Below are positions 1-7,208 of a stretch of 9,593 bases of DNA, piece by piece; positions within the stretch are counted from its first letter, which is position 1; each line of letters begins with the position of its first letter. Origin of the DNA: Syntrophomonas sp. UBA1376 (GTDB lineage Bacteria > Bacillota > Syntrophomonadia > Syntrophomonadales > Syntrophomonadaceae); assembly GCA_002305535.1 (NCBI GenBank), contig DBRE01000052.1, positions 6,469 through 16,061 of the forward strand, given 5' to 3'. The translations under genes and the position numbers were made by a program. The notes beneath the pieces are model-generated. The model worked only from the letters and a program-made list of their open reading frames with translations. It ran no database searches and was not told the origin of the DNA.

Positions 1-8
1 GATTTCAT
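1..8 (-). CDS. Start of next operon gene, cut off by left edge
   Basis: Only the ATG (complement of 6-8), a Lys codon and two bases are visible. An AGGAGG ribosome binding site (complement of 17-22) lies 8 bases before the ATG, which is close to ideal, and the ATG follows the Rrf2 stop codon by 31 bases on the same strand. It is therefore very likely the fourth gene of the operon. The product cannot be read. From general knowledge of Clostridia, a cysteine desulfurase (NifS/IscS) often follows an Rrf2 regulator, and nadB is a common neighbour of nadA. Either is a guess. Confidence 0.6.
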
Positions 9-39
9 TTTCTATTCCTCCTGTCAGGTCAAGTTTGGC

Positions 40-495
40 TTAATGATCGATATTTATATGCGAAATCTCACTGGCCGGCATCCTCTGCGATTCCCGGGCT
101 AAATCGGCCAGCGTATATGAATCCAATACTTGGGCGATCGAGTCCCGTACTTGAGACCACAAAGTGCGAGTCACACAGATATCGGAGCGAGTACACTTTT
201 CCGGATTGAATTCACTGACACATTCCACCGGTGCAATGGGACCTTCCAGAACCCGGATAATATCCCCAGCGGTGATATCCTGGGGATCACGGGCTAATAT
301 ATATCCCCCCTGGGAGCCGCGCACGCTCTTGATCAATCCGGCTCTCTTCAGAGGAACCATCAATTGTTCCAAATAACGCTCTGATAATCCTTCCCGTTCG
401 GCTATGCAACGAGTAGCTATGGGGGTGTTGTCTTCACTCAAAGCCATATCTATCATGGCCCGCAATCCGTACCGCCCTTTGGTTGACAGTTTCAT
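40..495 (-). CDS. Rrf2 family (IscR-like) transcriptional regulator
   Basis: This 151-residue protein is a winged-helix DNA-binding regulator, probably a dimer carrying an Fe-S cluster. The N-terminus (MKLSTKGRYGLRAM) and the helix-turn-helix and wing region (SERYLEQL at 38-45, SVRGSQGGY at 57-65) match Rrf2 proteins closely. Three cysteines, C92, C101 and C107, sit where E. coli IscR binds its [2Fe-2S] cluster, but the spacing is CX8CX5C rather than CX5CX5C. The position matching the IscR ligand His107 is Arg110. The start is supported by a GAGGAGGAG site (complement of 501-509). It lies 40 bases after nadA and is the likely third gene of the fdhD operon. An IscR-type operator at the operon promoter suggests autoregulation. 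IscR-like is more likely than CymR-like (cysteine metabolism) because of the cysteines; the exact regulon is unknown. Confidence 0.9.
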   Translation of the reverse strand: MKLSTKGRYGLRAMIDMALSEDNTPIATRCIAEREGLSERYLEQLMVPLKRAGLIKSVRGSQGGYILARDPQDITAGDIIRVLEGPIAPVECVSEFNPEKCTRSDICVTRTLWSQVRDSIAQVLDSYTLADLARESQRMPASEISHINIDH

Positions 496-535
496 TTCAT
501 CTCCTCCTCAATCAGTAAATGACCTGGTGGATAAA

Positions 536-1456
536 TCAGGAAGCATAAGCAATCATTTTTCCCAAGGCAACCGCTGCTCGGGATCGTATCGCTTCCGGAA
601 CTGAAATGACGGTTTCCATAGCTTCCAACGAATATAGGATCTTATCCAGGGTGATGCTTTTCATGTTGGGACAGATCAACTCTTCCTTAGCCAGGATCAG
701 TTCTTTCCCGGGACTAACTTGGTTGATCCTGTGCATGATGCCGCATTCGGTACCGATAATAAACTGGTTTTTGTCTGATTTGGCGGCATAATCAACTATG
801 CCGGCAGTGCTCCCTACAAAGTCAGCCAGGGCGATAACCTCCGGGGCACACTCCGGATGTATGAGTATATCGGCCTCAGGATATTCTTGCTTCCGTTGCA
901 GGATGTCCGCTGCAGTTACCGCGGCGTGAATGGGACAACGGGAAGGAAACATATCCATAGGCCGATTCAATTGGCTGGTTATATATTGGCCCAGGTTCTC
1001 ATCGGGTATGAAAAATATGGGCGCATCCTGGGGCAGTTTGGCGATGATTTTAGCTGCATTAGAGGAAGTCACACAGATGTCGGTCACTGCCTTGATCTCC
1101 GCCGGGGTATTGACATAGCTCACTATAATGGCTTCCGGATGGGATCGTTTGTAGTTCTGGACATCCGCGATGGTAATGCTGTTGGCCATCGGGCAAGTAG
1201 CCTTCGGCTCAGGTGAGAGCACCTTTTTGTCAGGACACAGGATAGCTGCTGATTCGGCCATAAAATCTACTCCCGCCACCAGAATGGTATCCAGGGGAGC
1301 GTTTTTGGCCGCCACTGCCATGGCATAGGAATCACCTACGAAATCGGCGATATCCTGTATTTCGGGCCGTTGATAATAATGAGCGATGATGTAAACAGAT
1401 CTTTCCTTCTTAAGATCTAATATTCTTTCCCTGATCATACTATCCGTTTGCTTCAT
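536..1456 (-). CDS. nadA: Quinolinate synthase NadA
   Basis: NadA condenses iminoaspartate with dihydroxyacetone phosphate to quinolinate, the precursor ring of NAD, in the cytoplasm, using an oxygen-sensitive [4Fe-4S] cluster. The 306-residue protein shows the family signatures AHYYQ (25-29), GVDFMAES (62-69), HPEC (200-203), DFVGSTAG (212-219) and IIGTECGIMHR (233-243). The three cluster ligands are expected to be C88 (in ATCPMAN), C174 (in SRCPIHA) and C262 (in ICPNMKS), spaced as in other NadA enzymes. The frame is open for 21 further codons upstream, but those would overlap the end of fdhD. The ATG at 1456 has an AAAGGAGA site about 7 bases away and gives the normal NadA N-terminus. The ribosome binding site overlaps the fdhD stop codon, which suggests translational coupling. 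No nadB or nadC is visible in the window. Confidence 0.96.
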   Translation of the reverse strand: MKQTDSMIRERILDLKKERSVYIIAHYYQRPEIQDIADFVGDSYAMAVAAKNAPLDTILVAGVDFMAESAAILCPDKKVLSPEPKATCPMANSITIADVQNYKRSHPEAIIVSYVNTPAEIKAVTDICVTSSNAAKIIAKLPQDAPIFFIPDENLGQYITSQLNRPMDMFPSRCPIHAAVTAADILQRKQEYPEADILIHPECAPEVIALADFVGSTAGIVDYAAKSDKNQFIIGTECGIMHRINQVSPGKELILAKEELICPNMKSITLDKILYSLEAMETVISVPEAIRSRAAVALGKMIAYAS

Positions 1457-1463
1457 TTTTCCA

Positions 1464-1472
1464 TCTCCTTTA
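1464..1472 (-). promoter_or_regulatory. nadA ribosome binding site overlapping fdhD stop
   Basis: The minus strand reads TAAAGGAGA here: the fdhD stop codon TAA runs straight into the Shine-Dalgarno sequence of nadA. This site decides the nadA start at 1456 over the longer open frame beginning at 1519, and it suggests that ribosomes finishing fdhD feed nadA. Confidence 0.7.
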
Positions 1473-2261
1473 GCTGATGACCCTTTCCGGGTGGCTGTAG
1501 ACGCTGAAACGATCACCACGGGCGAAGCCGACCACGGTAATGTTCAGTTCTTCGGCCAGATCTATAGTCAACCCGGTGGGGGCGGTTCGGCTCAATACCA
1601 CCGGAATATGGGCGCGCGCGGCTTTGATCAGGATCTCCGAGGCGACCCGCCCGCTCAAGAGCAGGCATTTGTCTTCGGTGTTGATCTCATTTAGAAAAGC
1701 GTAGCCTAAAACCTTGTCCACAGCATTATGCCGACCTATATCTTCATACATGCAAATAATACCGTTTTGGTCAGCCAAGGCGGCACTGTGCACGCCCCCG
1801 GTCAGCCGAAAAGTGCTGGAGCGTTCTTCTAGCAAATTGATGATCTGCAGCAAGTGCTGGGCCGAATAGCGGGTATCACTTTCGATCGGCTTCAGTTGGC
1901 GGGCATCATTGATAAAGTAAAGGCCCGCGCGGCTCTTGCCACAACAGCTGGCTATGTGTCTACGCAAAAAAGTTCCGGTCTGGGGAATGGGACAGCTGGT
2001 TTCGATCTGTAATACCCCTACTTCCTCCCGTAAGGACATTCCAACAATATCCGCGGGCTGCTGTACTAAACCTTCGCTGACCAGAAATCCCACTCCCAGT
2101 TCCTGGTATGCGCCCGGGGAACACACCATCGTAACTAATTCAGCATGATTAAGAAACAGGGTCAGAGGGGTTTCTTGCACCACCGGGACTTCTTTGGTAG
2201 TAAAAACCCCTTGATCATAACTGGTTATTTCTCTTGGTCTATAGATCTCCAAAGAAGCCAT
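1470..2261 (-). CDS. fdhD: Formate dehydrogenase accessory sulfurtransferase FdhD
   Basis: FdhD passes sulfur from a cysteine desulfurase (IscS in E. coli) to the molybdenum or tungsten bis-pterin cofactor of formate dehydrogenase, which needs it for activity. The 263 residues have the usual family length and strong C-terminal signatures: GGVHSAAL (155-162), EDIGRHNAVDKV (173-184), SGRVASEI (203-210) and SRTAPT (224-229), followed by DLAEELNITVVGFARGDRF and SHPERV. The catalytic cysteine region reads SCCGKS with C106 and C107 adjacent, instead of the CGVCGK type with a CXXC pair, so only one of the two classical cysteines can be aligned directly. A GAAGGAG site (complement of 2271-2277) lies 9 bases before the ATG. 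It is the first gene of the operon. No formate dehydrogenase structural gene is in the window, so its client enzyme is encoded elsewhere. Confidence 0.95.
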   Translation of the reverse strand: MASLEIYRPREITSYDQGVFTTKEVPVVQETPLTLFLNHAELVTMVCSPGAYQELGVGFLVSEGLVQQPADIVGMSLREEVGVLQIETSCPIPQTGTFLRRHIASCCGKSRAGLYFINDARQLKPIESDTRYSAQHLLQIINLLEERSSTFRLTGGVHSAALADQNGIICMYEDIGRHNAVDKVLGYAFLNEINTEDKCLLLSGRVASEILIKAARAHIPVVLSRTAPTGLTIDLAEELNITVVGFARGDRFSVYSHPERVIS

Positions 2262-2303
2262 CTCCCCACTCTCCTTCGACCCAATAATTCTCAGCTAATC
2301 AAT

Positions 2304-2331
2304 AGTATACAATTCCTACCGAAATAGTCAA
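2304..2331 (-). promoter_or_regulatory. Sigma-70-type promoter of the fdhD-nadA-rrf2 operon
   Basis: On the minus strand, TTGACT (complement of 2326-2331) and TATACT (complement of 2304-2309) form -35 and -10 boxes, each one base from consensus, with a 16-base spacer. Transcription should start near 2297, giving a leader of roughly 35 bases before fdhD. No other promoter of this quality was seen inside the operon. Confidence 0.75.
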
Positions 2332-2335
2332 GAAT
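2312..2335 (-). promoter_or_regulatory. IscR type-1-like operator over the operon promoter
   Basis: The 24-base imperfect dyad on the minus strand reads ATTCTTGACTAT followed by TTCGGTAGGAAT. It follows the E. coli IscR type-1 consensus as I recall it (ATASYYGACTRW then WWYAGTCRRSTAT): counting degenerate positions, 18 of the first 21 bases agree, and the left half is the stronger. The site covers the -35 box and most of the spacer, so binding should repress transcription. The operon's own third gene encodes an Rrf2 protein with three clustered cysteines. Binding by that protein is an inference. Confidence 0.5.
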
Positions 2336-2354
2336 CAATAGTGAGGAGTGCAGT

Positions 2355-2546
2355 TTGGAAAAAGAAGGCACAAACAGCGAGTGTCTCTTGTGTTTGGATG
2401 CAATTCTTGCTGGGCTTTATGAAAGGAATGGAGATAATGTACTATTCCTGAATTACCATGGTGACTTTGTAAATGTCATCCTGAGCGGTAGCGAAGGATC
2501 TAGGGGATCTACAAGACTCTTCGCAATCGCTGAGAGTGACAAATAA
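2355..2546 (+). CDS. Possible small protein or gene remnant ending in a repeat
   Basis: A TTG-started frame of 63 codons follows a GAGGAG-like site (2343-2348) at a reasonable distance, and it contains a CLLC pair near its start (residues 10-13). I recognise no family. Everything from about residue 41 onward is encoded by the 68-base repeat at 2474-2541, whose translation (ILSGSEGS and onward) is the kind of tail such repeats give to spurious ORFs. It may be the front of a small gene truncated by the repeat, or no gene at all. Confidence 0.2.
   Translation: MEKEGTNSECLLCLDAILAGLYERNGDNVLFLNYHGDFVNVILSGSEGSRGSTRLFAIAESDK
2474..2541 (+). repeat. 68-base palindromic repeat, copy 1
   Basis: The element begins TGTCATCCTGAGCGGTAGCG and ends GAGAGTGACA. 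Its two 28-base arms are imperfect inverted repeats (21 of 28 positions pair) separated by about 12 bases, so it can fold into a long hairpin. It matches the reverse complement of 7833-7900 at 62 of 68 positions with no gaps. The core resembles a dispersed repeat I recall from many bacterial genomes (CCTGAGCG..AGCGAAGGATCT). It lies just past the 3' end of the EAL gene and could also act as a transcript-end hairpin, although no T-run follows it. Confidence 0.85.
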
Positions 2547-2565
2547 AGAAAGATATACAAAGTTC

Positions 2566-4689
2566 TTATTCAGCAGATAGTCCGAATGTCAGAGAGCCGG
2601 AAAGACTTCTATGCAAAAAATCCAGAGCCACTTCTTCGTCAAGGGGTCTGCTAATGAGAAATCCTTGAATTTTATCACAACCATGTTTTTTCAAATACTG
2701 TAGTTGATTCGCATGCTCAACTCCTTCAGCAATTGTGCAATGGCCGAGTTTATGGGCCATCGAAATAATATCACTTGTTATGGATCTGTCCAGGTCTGGG
2801 TCTAATAGCTTATCAATAAAACATTTGTCGATCTTCAAAGAATCAACTTTCAATTCTTTTTCTCTGGCCAGAGAGGAATAGCCCGTTCCAAAGTCATCTA
2901 TGGCTATTTCCATGCCGGTGTATCTGAGTTTATCTATAATATTGTTTATATCATCATGATCGGAAACAAAAACCGATTCTGTGATCTCCAGGCATATATT
3001 CTTTAGGTTCACCTGCATCTGGCCTATCAATTCGAACAGCCTGTCTGTGAAATCTGGATTTAGGAGCTGTATTGCGGAGATGTTGATCGAAACACCTATT
3101 GCGTCATACCCAAGTTCCTTTAGCTTGTTGATAAAGTGAAATGCTTTGATAATCACTTTTTCACCAATAGGATTGATCAGTTTGGTTTTCTCTGCTATGG
3201 GAATAAATTCGACTGGCGGCACAGGCCCGAGCTTTTCTGACCGTAATCTGGCTAGGGCTTCAAAGCTACAAATCGAACCTGTTCTTAAATCAATGATCGG
3301 CTGGTACTGCAAAAACAGCTCATCATTGCTAGGCTTCTCCGCTGCTATAGCGGCAAGAGCATCCATAACATCTCTTTCACGGGTTACTAAGGCCTCCAAC
3401 TCTTCGTCGTAAAAACAAGTCTCAAACTTTCCATACATATTATTAGACATTTCTGAGGCGATCAGGAGTCTTCGCAGCAATAAATCAATCTCCACTTCCT
3501 TTTGATCCTGATCAATTTCCAGGATCCCGATCCCACCACCTATTCTGTCGATGGCGAATAAGGATTCCAAAGTTTTTGCGATAGCATCGCAGAAATAAAT
3601 AAGCTCATTTCTGTCTTGGTAGTCAACCAGATAGAAAACAAACCGATTCTCATGGGTATGGAACAAAAGACGGTTATCGGTGCAATGCTGAGCAAGAGCC
3701 TCAGCGGCTTTTTTTATTAAGTTTTGGGTATATATGAAACCATAATTCGCTGTCAAAAACTGAATGTTACTTAAATCAATACCAATGACAGCCCTTGATG
3801 AGGATCTCTTTTGTTTGGCATCATTGGCCAGAAGCACCTCCAAATAGTCCCGATTGTATAAACCTGTCCATCTATCGTGCTCGCTTATGTATTTACGTTC
3901 CATCTCAATTTGCTTTCTTTCGGATATATCCTGAATGAGACATATATGATTAGGTTGATTATTCCCTATGGGAACAAGGGACGCAACGACCATGTACACC
4001 CACACCGTCGATCCATCAGGCTTGATATATCGCTTTCCCATGGAATATTTGTTGATTTCACCGGCTTGTAGTTTTCTGAAACTCTCCATATCTTTGACCA
4101 AATCATCAGGATGGGTGATCTTTGCCCATCCGGCATTAATGAGCTCTTCTTTTGTTCTGCCGGTGATTTGCTCAAACATTGGGTTGACTCTTACCATAGC
4201 CTCATCAAGCTTTTCCGGGTGAGAGCTATATGAGATTGCAATGCCTATAGGGGCTTGATCGAAAACCATATCAAAGGTAAATGTCTTTTCATCCAGTTTT
4301 TGTTCCAATTCGTGGTTAGCTCGTAATAGTGCAACATGAACATCGATCCGGGCCCTTAGTGATTCCATATGGATCGGTTTACGGATATAGTCTACGGCAC
4401 CAAGCTTTAAGCCCTTGATTTCATTGTCCAATTCATCATAATTAGTCAATATGATGATGCGGAGCTTATCAAACCGCTCCTCCTCTCTTAGGGCTTCCAG
4501 AACCTGAAATCCGTTCATATTAGGCATATTCAGATCAAGTATGAGTAAGTTGATATCGTCATGTTCCTCGAATATCCTCATAGCTTCTACACCGTCGCAA
4601 GCAGTCAATACACAATATTCGGTTAGCATCGTTTCAATGATCAACCTATCAGATGCCGAGTCGTCAACAACTAAAATTTTGATTAGCAT
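2566..4689 (-). CDS. Response regulator: REC-PAS-degenerate GGDEF-EAL (c-di-GMP phosphodiesterase)
   Basis: This 707-residue cytoplasmic protein is predicted to hydrolyse cyclic di-GMP under phosphorylation control. The receiver (about 4-120) has D9/D10, phospho-acceptor D52, T82 and K104. A PAS domain follows (about 138-262, ending in the typical DISERKQ). The GGDEF domain (about 268-430) keeps the HDRWTGLYNR entry motif, but its signature is HENRF (346-350) and no RXXD inhibitory site is seen, so it should not make c-di-GMP. The EAL domain (about 455-692) looks active: E477 in the EALAR motif, N536, E568, D598 and D599 in DDFGTGYSS, K619, E656 and Q675. A TTG six bases upstream could start translation, but the ATG at 4689 has GGGAGG exactly 6 bases away, so I chose it. 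It lies 47 bases after the hybrid kinase and is its probable output partner. Confidence 0.93.
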   Translation of the reverse strand: MLIKILVVDDSASDRLIIETMLTEYCVLTACDGVEAMRIFEEHDDINLLILDLNMPNMNGFQVLEALREEERFDKLRIIILTNYDELDNEIKGLKLGAVDYIRKPIHMESLRARIDVHVALLRANHELEQKLDEKTFTFDMVFDQAPIGIAISYSSHPEKLDEAMVRVNPMFEQITGRTKEELINAGWAKITHPDDLVKDMESFRKLQAGEINKYSMGKRYIKPDGSTVWVYMVVASLVPIGNNQPNHICLIQDISERKQIEMERKYISEHDRWTGLYNRDYLEVLLANDAKQKRSSSRAVIGIDLSNIQFLTANYGFIYTQNLIKKAAEALAQHCTDNRLLFHTHENRFVFYLVDYQDRNELIYFCDAIAKTLESLFAIDRIGGGIGILEIDQDQKEVEIDLLLRRLLIASEMSNNMYGKFETCFYDEELEALVTRERDVMDALAAIAAEKPSNDELFLQYQPIIDLRTGSICSFEALARLRSEKLGPVPPVEFIPIAEKTKLINPIGEKVIIKAFHFINKLKELGYDAIGVSINISAIQLLNPDFTDRLFELIGQMQVNLKNICLEITESVFVSDHDDINNIIDKLRYTGMEIAIDDFGTGYSSLAREKELKVDSLKIDKCFIDKLLDPDLDRSITSDIISMAHKLGHCTIAEGVEHANQLQYLKKHGCDKIQGFLISRPLDEEVALDFLHRSLSGSLTFGLSAE

Positions 4690-4695
4690 TGTCAA

Positions 4696-4704
4696 CCTCC
4701 CTCT
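4696..4704 (-). promoter_or_regulatory. Ribosome binding site deciding the EAL-protein start
   Basis: The minus strand reads AGAGGGAGG, then TTGACA, then ATG. The TTG directly abuts the Shine-Dalgarno sequence and is too close to serve as a start, whereas the ATG at 4689 is at a normal 6-base distance. Confidence 0.65.
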
Positions 4705-4736
4705 TTTGGCCTACTTTCTCAAGGTTTCCCTGAGAA

Positions 4737-7208
4737 TCACTCTAATTCCTCAAGCAGTTTCCTTAATAGTTTTGCAAACCTGTCATGCAATGGTGCTATT
4801 TCATCTTCCTTTTCTTCACTAAGTACTTTCTGTAATGACCTGGCTACTTCATGTAGGGATTTGGCTCCGATACTTCCAGAACTCCCCTTCACCTTATGAA
4901 CGATTTGTGCAGCCTCAGCATATCGTTTTGCTCTAACTGCCGCTGCAAGCCTCTCCAAGGTATCCTGATTCTCGTCGCGATACTTTTTCAACACTTGAAG
5001 ATATAGCTCTAGATTGTCGCCCATATTTTTTAAGCCCAATTGCCGATCCAGGACAGGTGTATCCTGTTCCAAATCAGCATTTTCAAGGATAATACCTTTG
5101 ACGGTTTGAATAAAGTGCTCAGGTTGAAATGGCTTGTTGATGCTATGGTATATCCCGCTTTGCTCGCATTTGTTGCGGACACCCAGAATCACGTCCGCTG
5201 TCATGGCTACGATTGGCACCTTGGTTGACAGCTTCCGGATTTCCTGGGCCGCTTCATATCCGTTCATGACCGGCATGTGTAGATCCATCAATATCAAATC
5301 GATTCTGTCTCTGTGCTCTCGACATTGCTCTATAGCTTCCTCTCCATTGTTGGAGATTATGGCTTCTATCCCTACCTGTTCTAATAGTGACTGGACAATC
5401 AGCTGGTTTGTTTTGTTGTCTTCCGCCACCAATACACGATACGGTTTTTCAAGTTTTGGGGAATCGGGGTCCTTGCTTAGAGAAGCCTGGGAACCGGATA
5501 TCGCTTTCAGATTGAAAATATCAAGGATCCCATTAAGTAATATGGAGGGGATGATAGGCTTCCCAATGCCCAGATCAACCCCATGTTCATTAAGTCTATC
5601 GAACAAATCTTCCCGCATCATGGGCAAGAGCATTATAAGCTTGGGGATTCTAACAATTTTATCGTTGTTGCGTATGGCTTCGATAAATTTGAAACCACCC
5701 TGAGCCGGAGTATCATAATCAACTATAAACAGGTCGAAGGGCTGGGCAAATTCCCCATCTGCTGCTTCAAGCATACCGAGGGCACTGGCTTCAGAACTGG
5801 TAAGCTCACAGTGCATTCCGAAGCTGCCCAAATAGCTCTCAATCAGGTTCATGTTGGCACCTGATTTTTCTAAAACCAGAGTTCGGACATCCTTAAAGTG
5901 ATTGGCAGATAAGGCTTTTTTATATACAGCCTCCCTCTCTTTATCGACATCCAAGGACAAGTGAATGATAAAAGTAGAACCTTCTCCTGGTGTGCTAAAT
6001 ACCATTATTTCTCCACCCATCAAATCTAACAGGTGCTTGACAATGGAGAGCCCTAATCCAGAGCCTCCAAAACGGCGATTGATGCTGCTGTCGCCTTGCT
6101 CAAAGGGTGTAAAGAGCTTATTCACTTGTTCTTCGGTCATACCTATCCCGGTATCTTTAATGGTAAATGAGATATGATATTTGTCATTCTCCTTGGCAAT
6201 TAATCGAACATCCAACGACACCTCGCCAGCACTGGTGAATTTGGCTGCATTGTTCAGGACATTTACCAAGACCTGTTCAATACGCTTGGAATCACCGAAA
6301 AGCCAATTAGGAACCAGGGGATCTTTTGACAATCGAAAACCGATTCCCTGTTCATCGATTTTGTATGAAACAGTATTGACTACATCCTGGATCACCTGAT
6401 CCATGCTGAAAGAAGTGATCTCCAGCTCAACTTTGCCTGCTTCGATTTTAGAGAAATCGAGAATATCGTTTATGATACTCAGCATGTTATGTGCTGCTTG
6501 AGTGATCCGGTCGATATACATACTTTGTGTCAAGGAAACCTCGGTCTTTTTCAACAGGTAGGACATGCCTGTTATGGCATGCAGAGGAGTTCTTATCTCG
6601 TGGGACATCCTGGCCATAAAACTTGATTTGAACTCATTGGCTTCATCGGCTTCCCGTTTCGCTTTTTCCAAATCAAGCTGGATCTGTTTTCTTTGCTGGA
6701 TCTCTTTGCGTAACTGGGCGATCCAGAAAAAAGATACCCCCAAGACCACAGCGATCAAAAGGCCAACCATTAGCAGAATGCGAATTATAGGCCCGTAATC
6801 TATATCGTTATCCAACTGGATCCACTTGTTGTTGATGGCCAGCTTTTCGCTGTCGGTGATAGTCTCCATAGCTTTATCAAAGATGCTTACCAGTTCGGGC
6901 AAGTCTTTTCTAACTGCAAAATATAAAGCTTGTTGTTTGGCAGCCTCAAAAGCAACAAATCTGAGATTGGTCAGACCGTTTGACCGTACCAAGTAATTTG
7001 TTGTGGCCAAGTTGCCGACAAAAGCTTTTTCCGTCCCGGTTGCTACAGCTGTTAGGGCGGCGTCGACAGAATCATAAAGGCTGAGATTTATTTTGGGATA
7101 AGACAATAAGTAGCTGTGATGCGAACTATTGCGCTGCACAGCTACCGTTAATCCTTCTAGATCGTCCATGCCCGAGATCTGGGTATCTATATCACGGGTC
7201 ACGATCAC
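4737..7208 (-). CDS. Hybrid sensor histidine kinase, 3' part of a frameshifted gene
   Basis: The 823-residue frame opens with GTG but starts in the middle of a periplasmic SBP_bac_3 sensor domain, so it is not a natural N-terminus. Order: rest of the sensor (1-135), one membrane helix (about 140-164), a short coiled linker (166-195), HisKA with H203 in MSHEIRTPLH, HATPase with N320, DTGIGM (352-357) and GGSGLGLS (381-388), receiver 1 (about 440-565), receiver 2 (about 590-705) and an Hpt domain with H771 in HKVKGSSGSIG. Receiver 2 is complete (E596/D597, D642, T670, K692). Receiver 1 keeps D497 and K550 but has EK in place of the acidic pair and no Thr/Ser switch, so it may be non-functional. 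The architecture is BvgS/EvgS-like. The EAL response regulator 47 bases downstream is the likely phosphorelay target. No ribosome binding site fits the GTG. See the frameshift entry. Confidence 0.9.
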   Translation of the reverse strand: MIVTRDIDTQISGMDDLEGLTVAVQRNSSHHSYLLSYPKINLSLYDSVDAALTAVATGTEKAFVGNLATTNYLVRSNGLTNLRFVAFEAAKQQALYFAVRKDLPELVSIFDKAMETITDSEKLAINNKWIQLDNDIDYGPIIRILLMVGLLIAVVLGVSFFWIAQLRKEIQQRKQIQLDLEKAKREADEANEFKSSFMARMSHEIRTPLHAITGMSYLLKKTEVSLTQSMYIDRITQAAHNMLSIINDILDFSKIEAGKVELEITSFSMDQVIQDVVNTVSYKIDEQGIGFRLSKDPLVPNWLFGDSKRIEQVLVNVLNNAAKFTSAGEVSLDVRLIAKENDKYHISFTIKDTGIGMTEEQVNKLFTPFEQGDSSINRRFGGSGLGLSIVKHLLDLMGGEIMVFSTPGEGSTFIIHLSLDVDKEREAVYKKALSANHFKDVRTLVLEKSGANMNLIESYLGSFGMHCELTSSEASALGMLEAADGEFAQPFDLFIVDYDTPAQGGFKFIEAIRNNDKIVRIPKLIMLLPMMREDLFDRLNEHGVDLGIGKPIIPSILLNGILDIFNLKAISGSQASLSKDPDSPKLEKPYRVLVAEDNKTNQLIVQSLLEQVGIEAIISNNGEEAIEQCREHRDRIDLILMDLHMPVMNGYEAAQEIRKLSTKVPIVAMTADVILGVRNKCEQSGIYHSINKPFQPEHFIQTVKGIILENADLEQDTPVLDRQLGLKNMGDNLELYLQVLKKYRDENQDTLERLAAAVRAKRYAEAAQIVHKVKGSSGSIGAKSLHEVARSLQKVLSEEKEDEIAPLHDRFAKLLRKLLEELE

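Noticed and set aside
857..1216. Plus-strand frame of 119 codons
   Set aside because: It lies antisense within nadA, which is fully supported by conserved motifs.
1457..1519. Longer nadA start at 1519 giving 327 residues
   Set aside because: The extra 21 codons overlap the end of fdhD, have no ribosome binding site and do not resemble a NadA N-terminus. The ATG at 1456 has a strong site.
2474..2541. Copy 1 of the repeat as a CRISPR unit or intrinsic terminator
   Set aside because: Only two distant copies in opposite orientation exist in the window, with no spacer array, and no T-run follows the hairpin on either strand.
5134..5703. Plus-strand frame of 189 codons
   Set aside because: It is antisense to the receiver and linker domains of the hybrid kinase and has no family resemblance.
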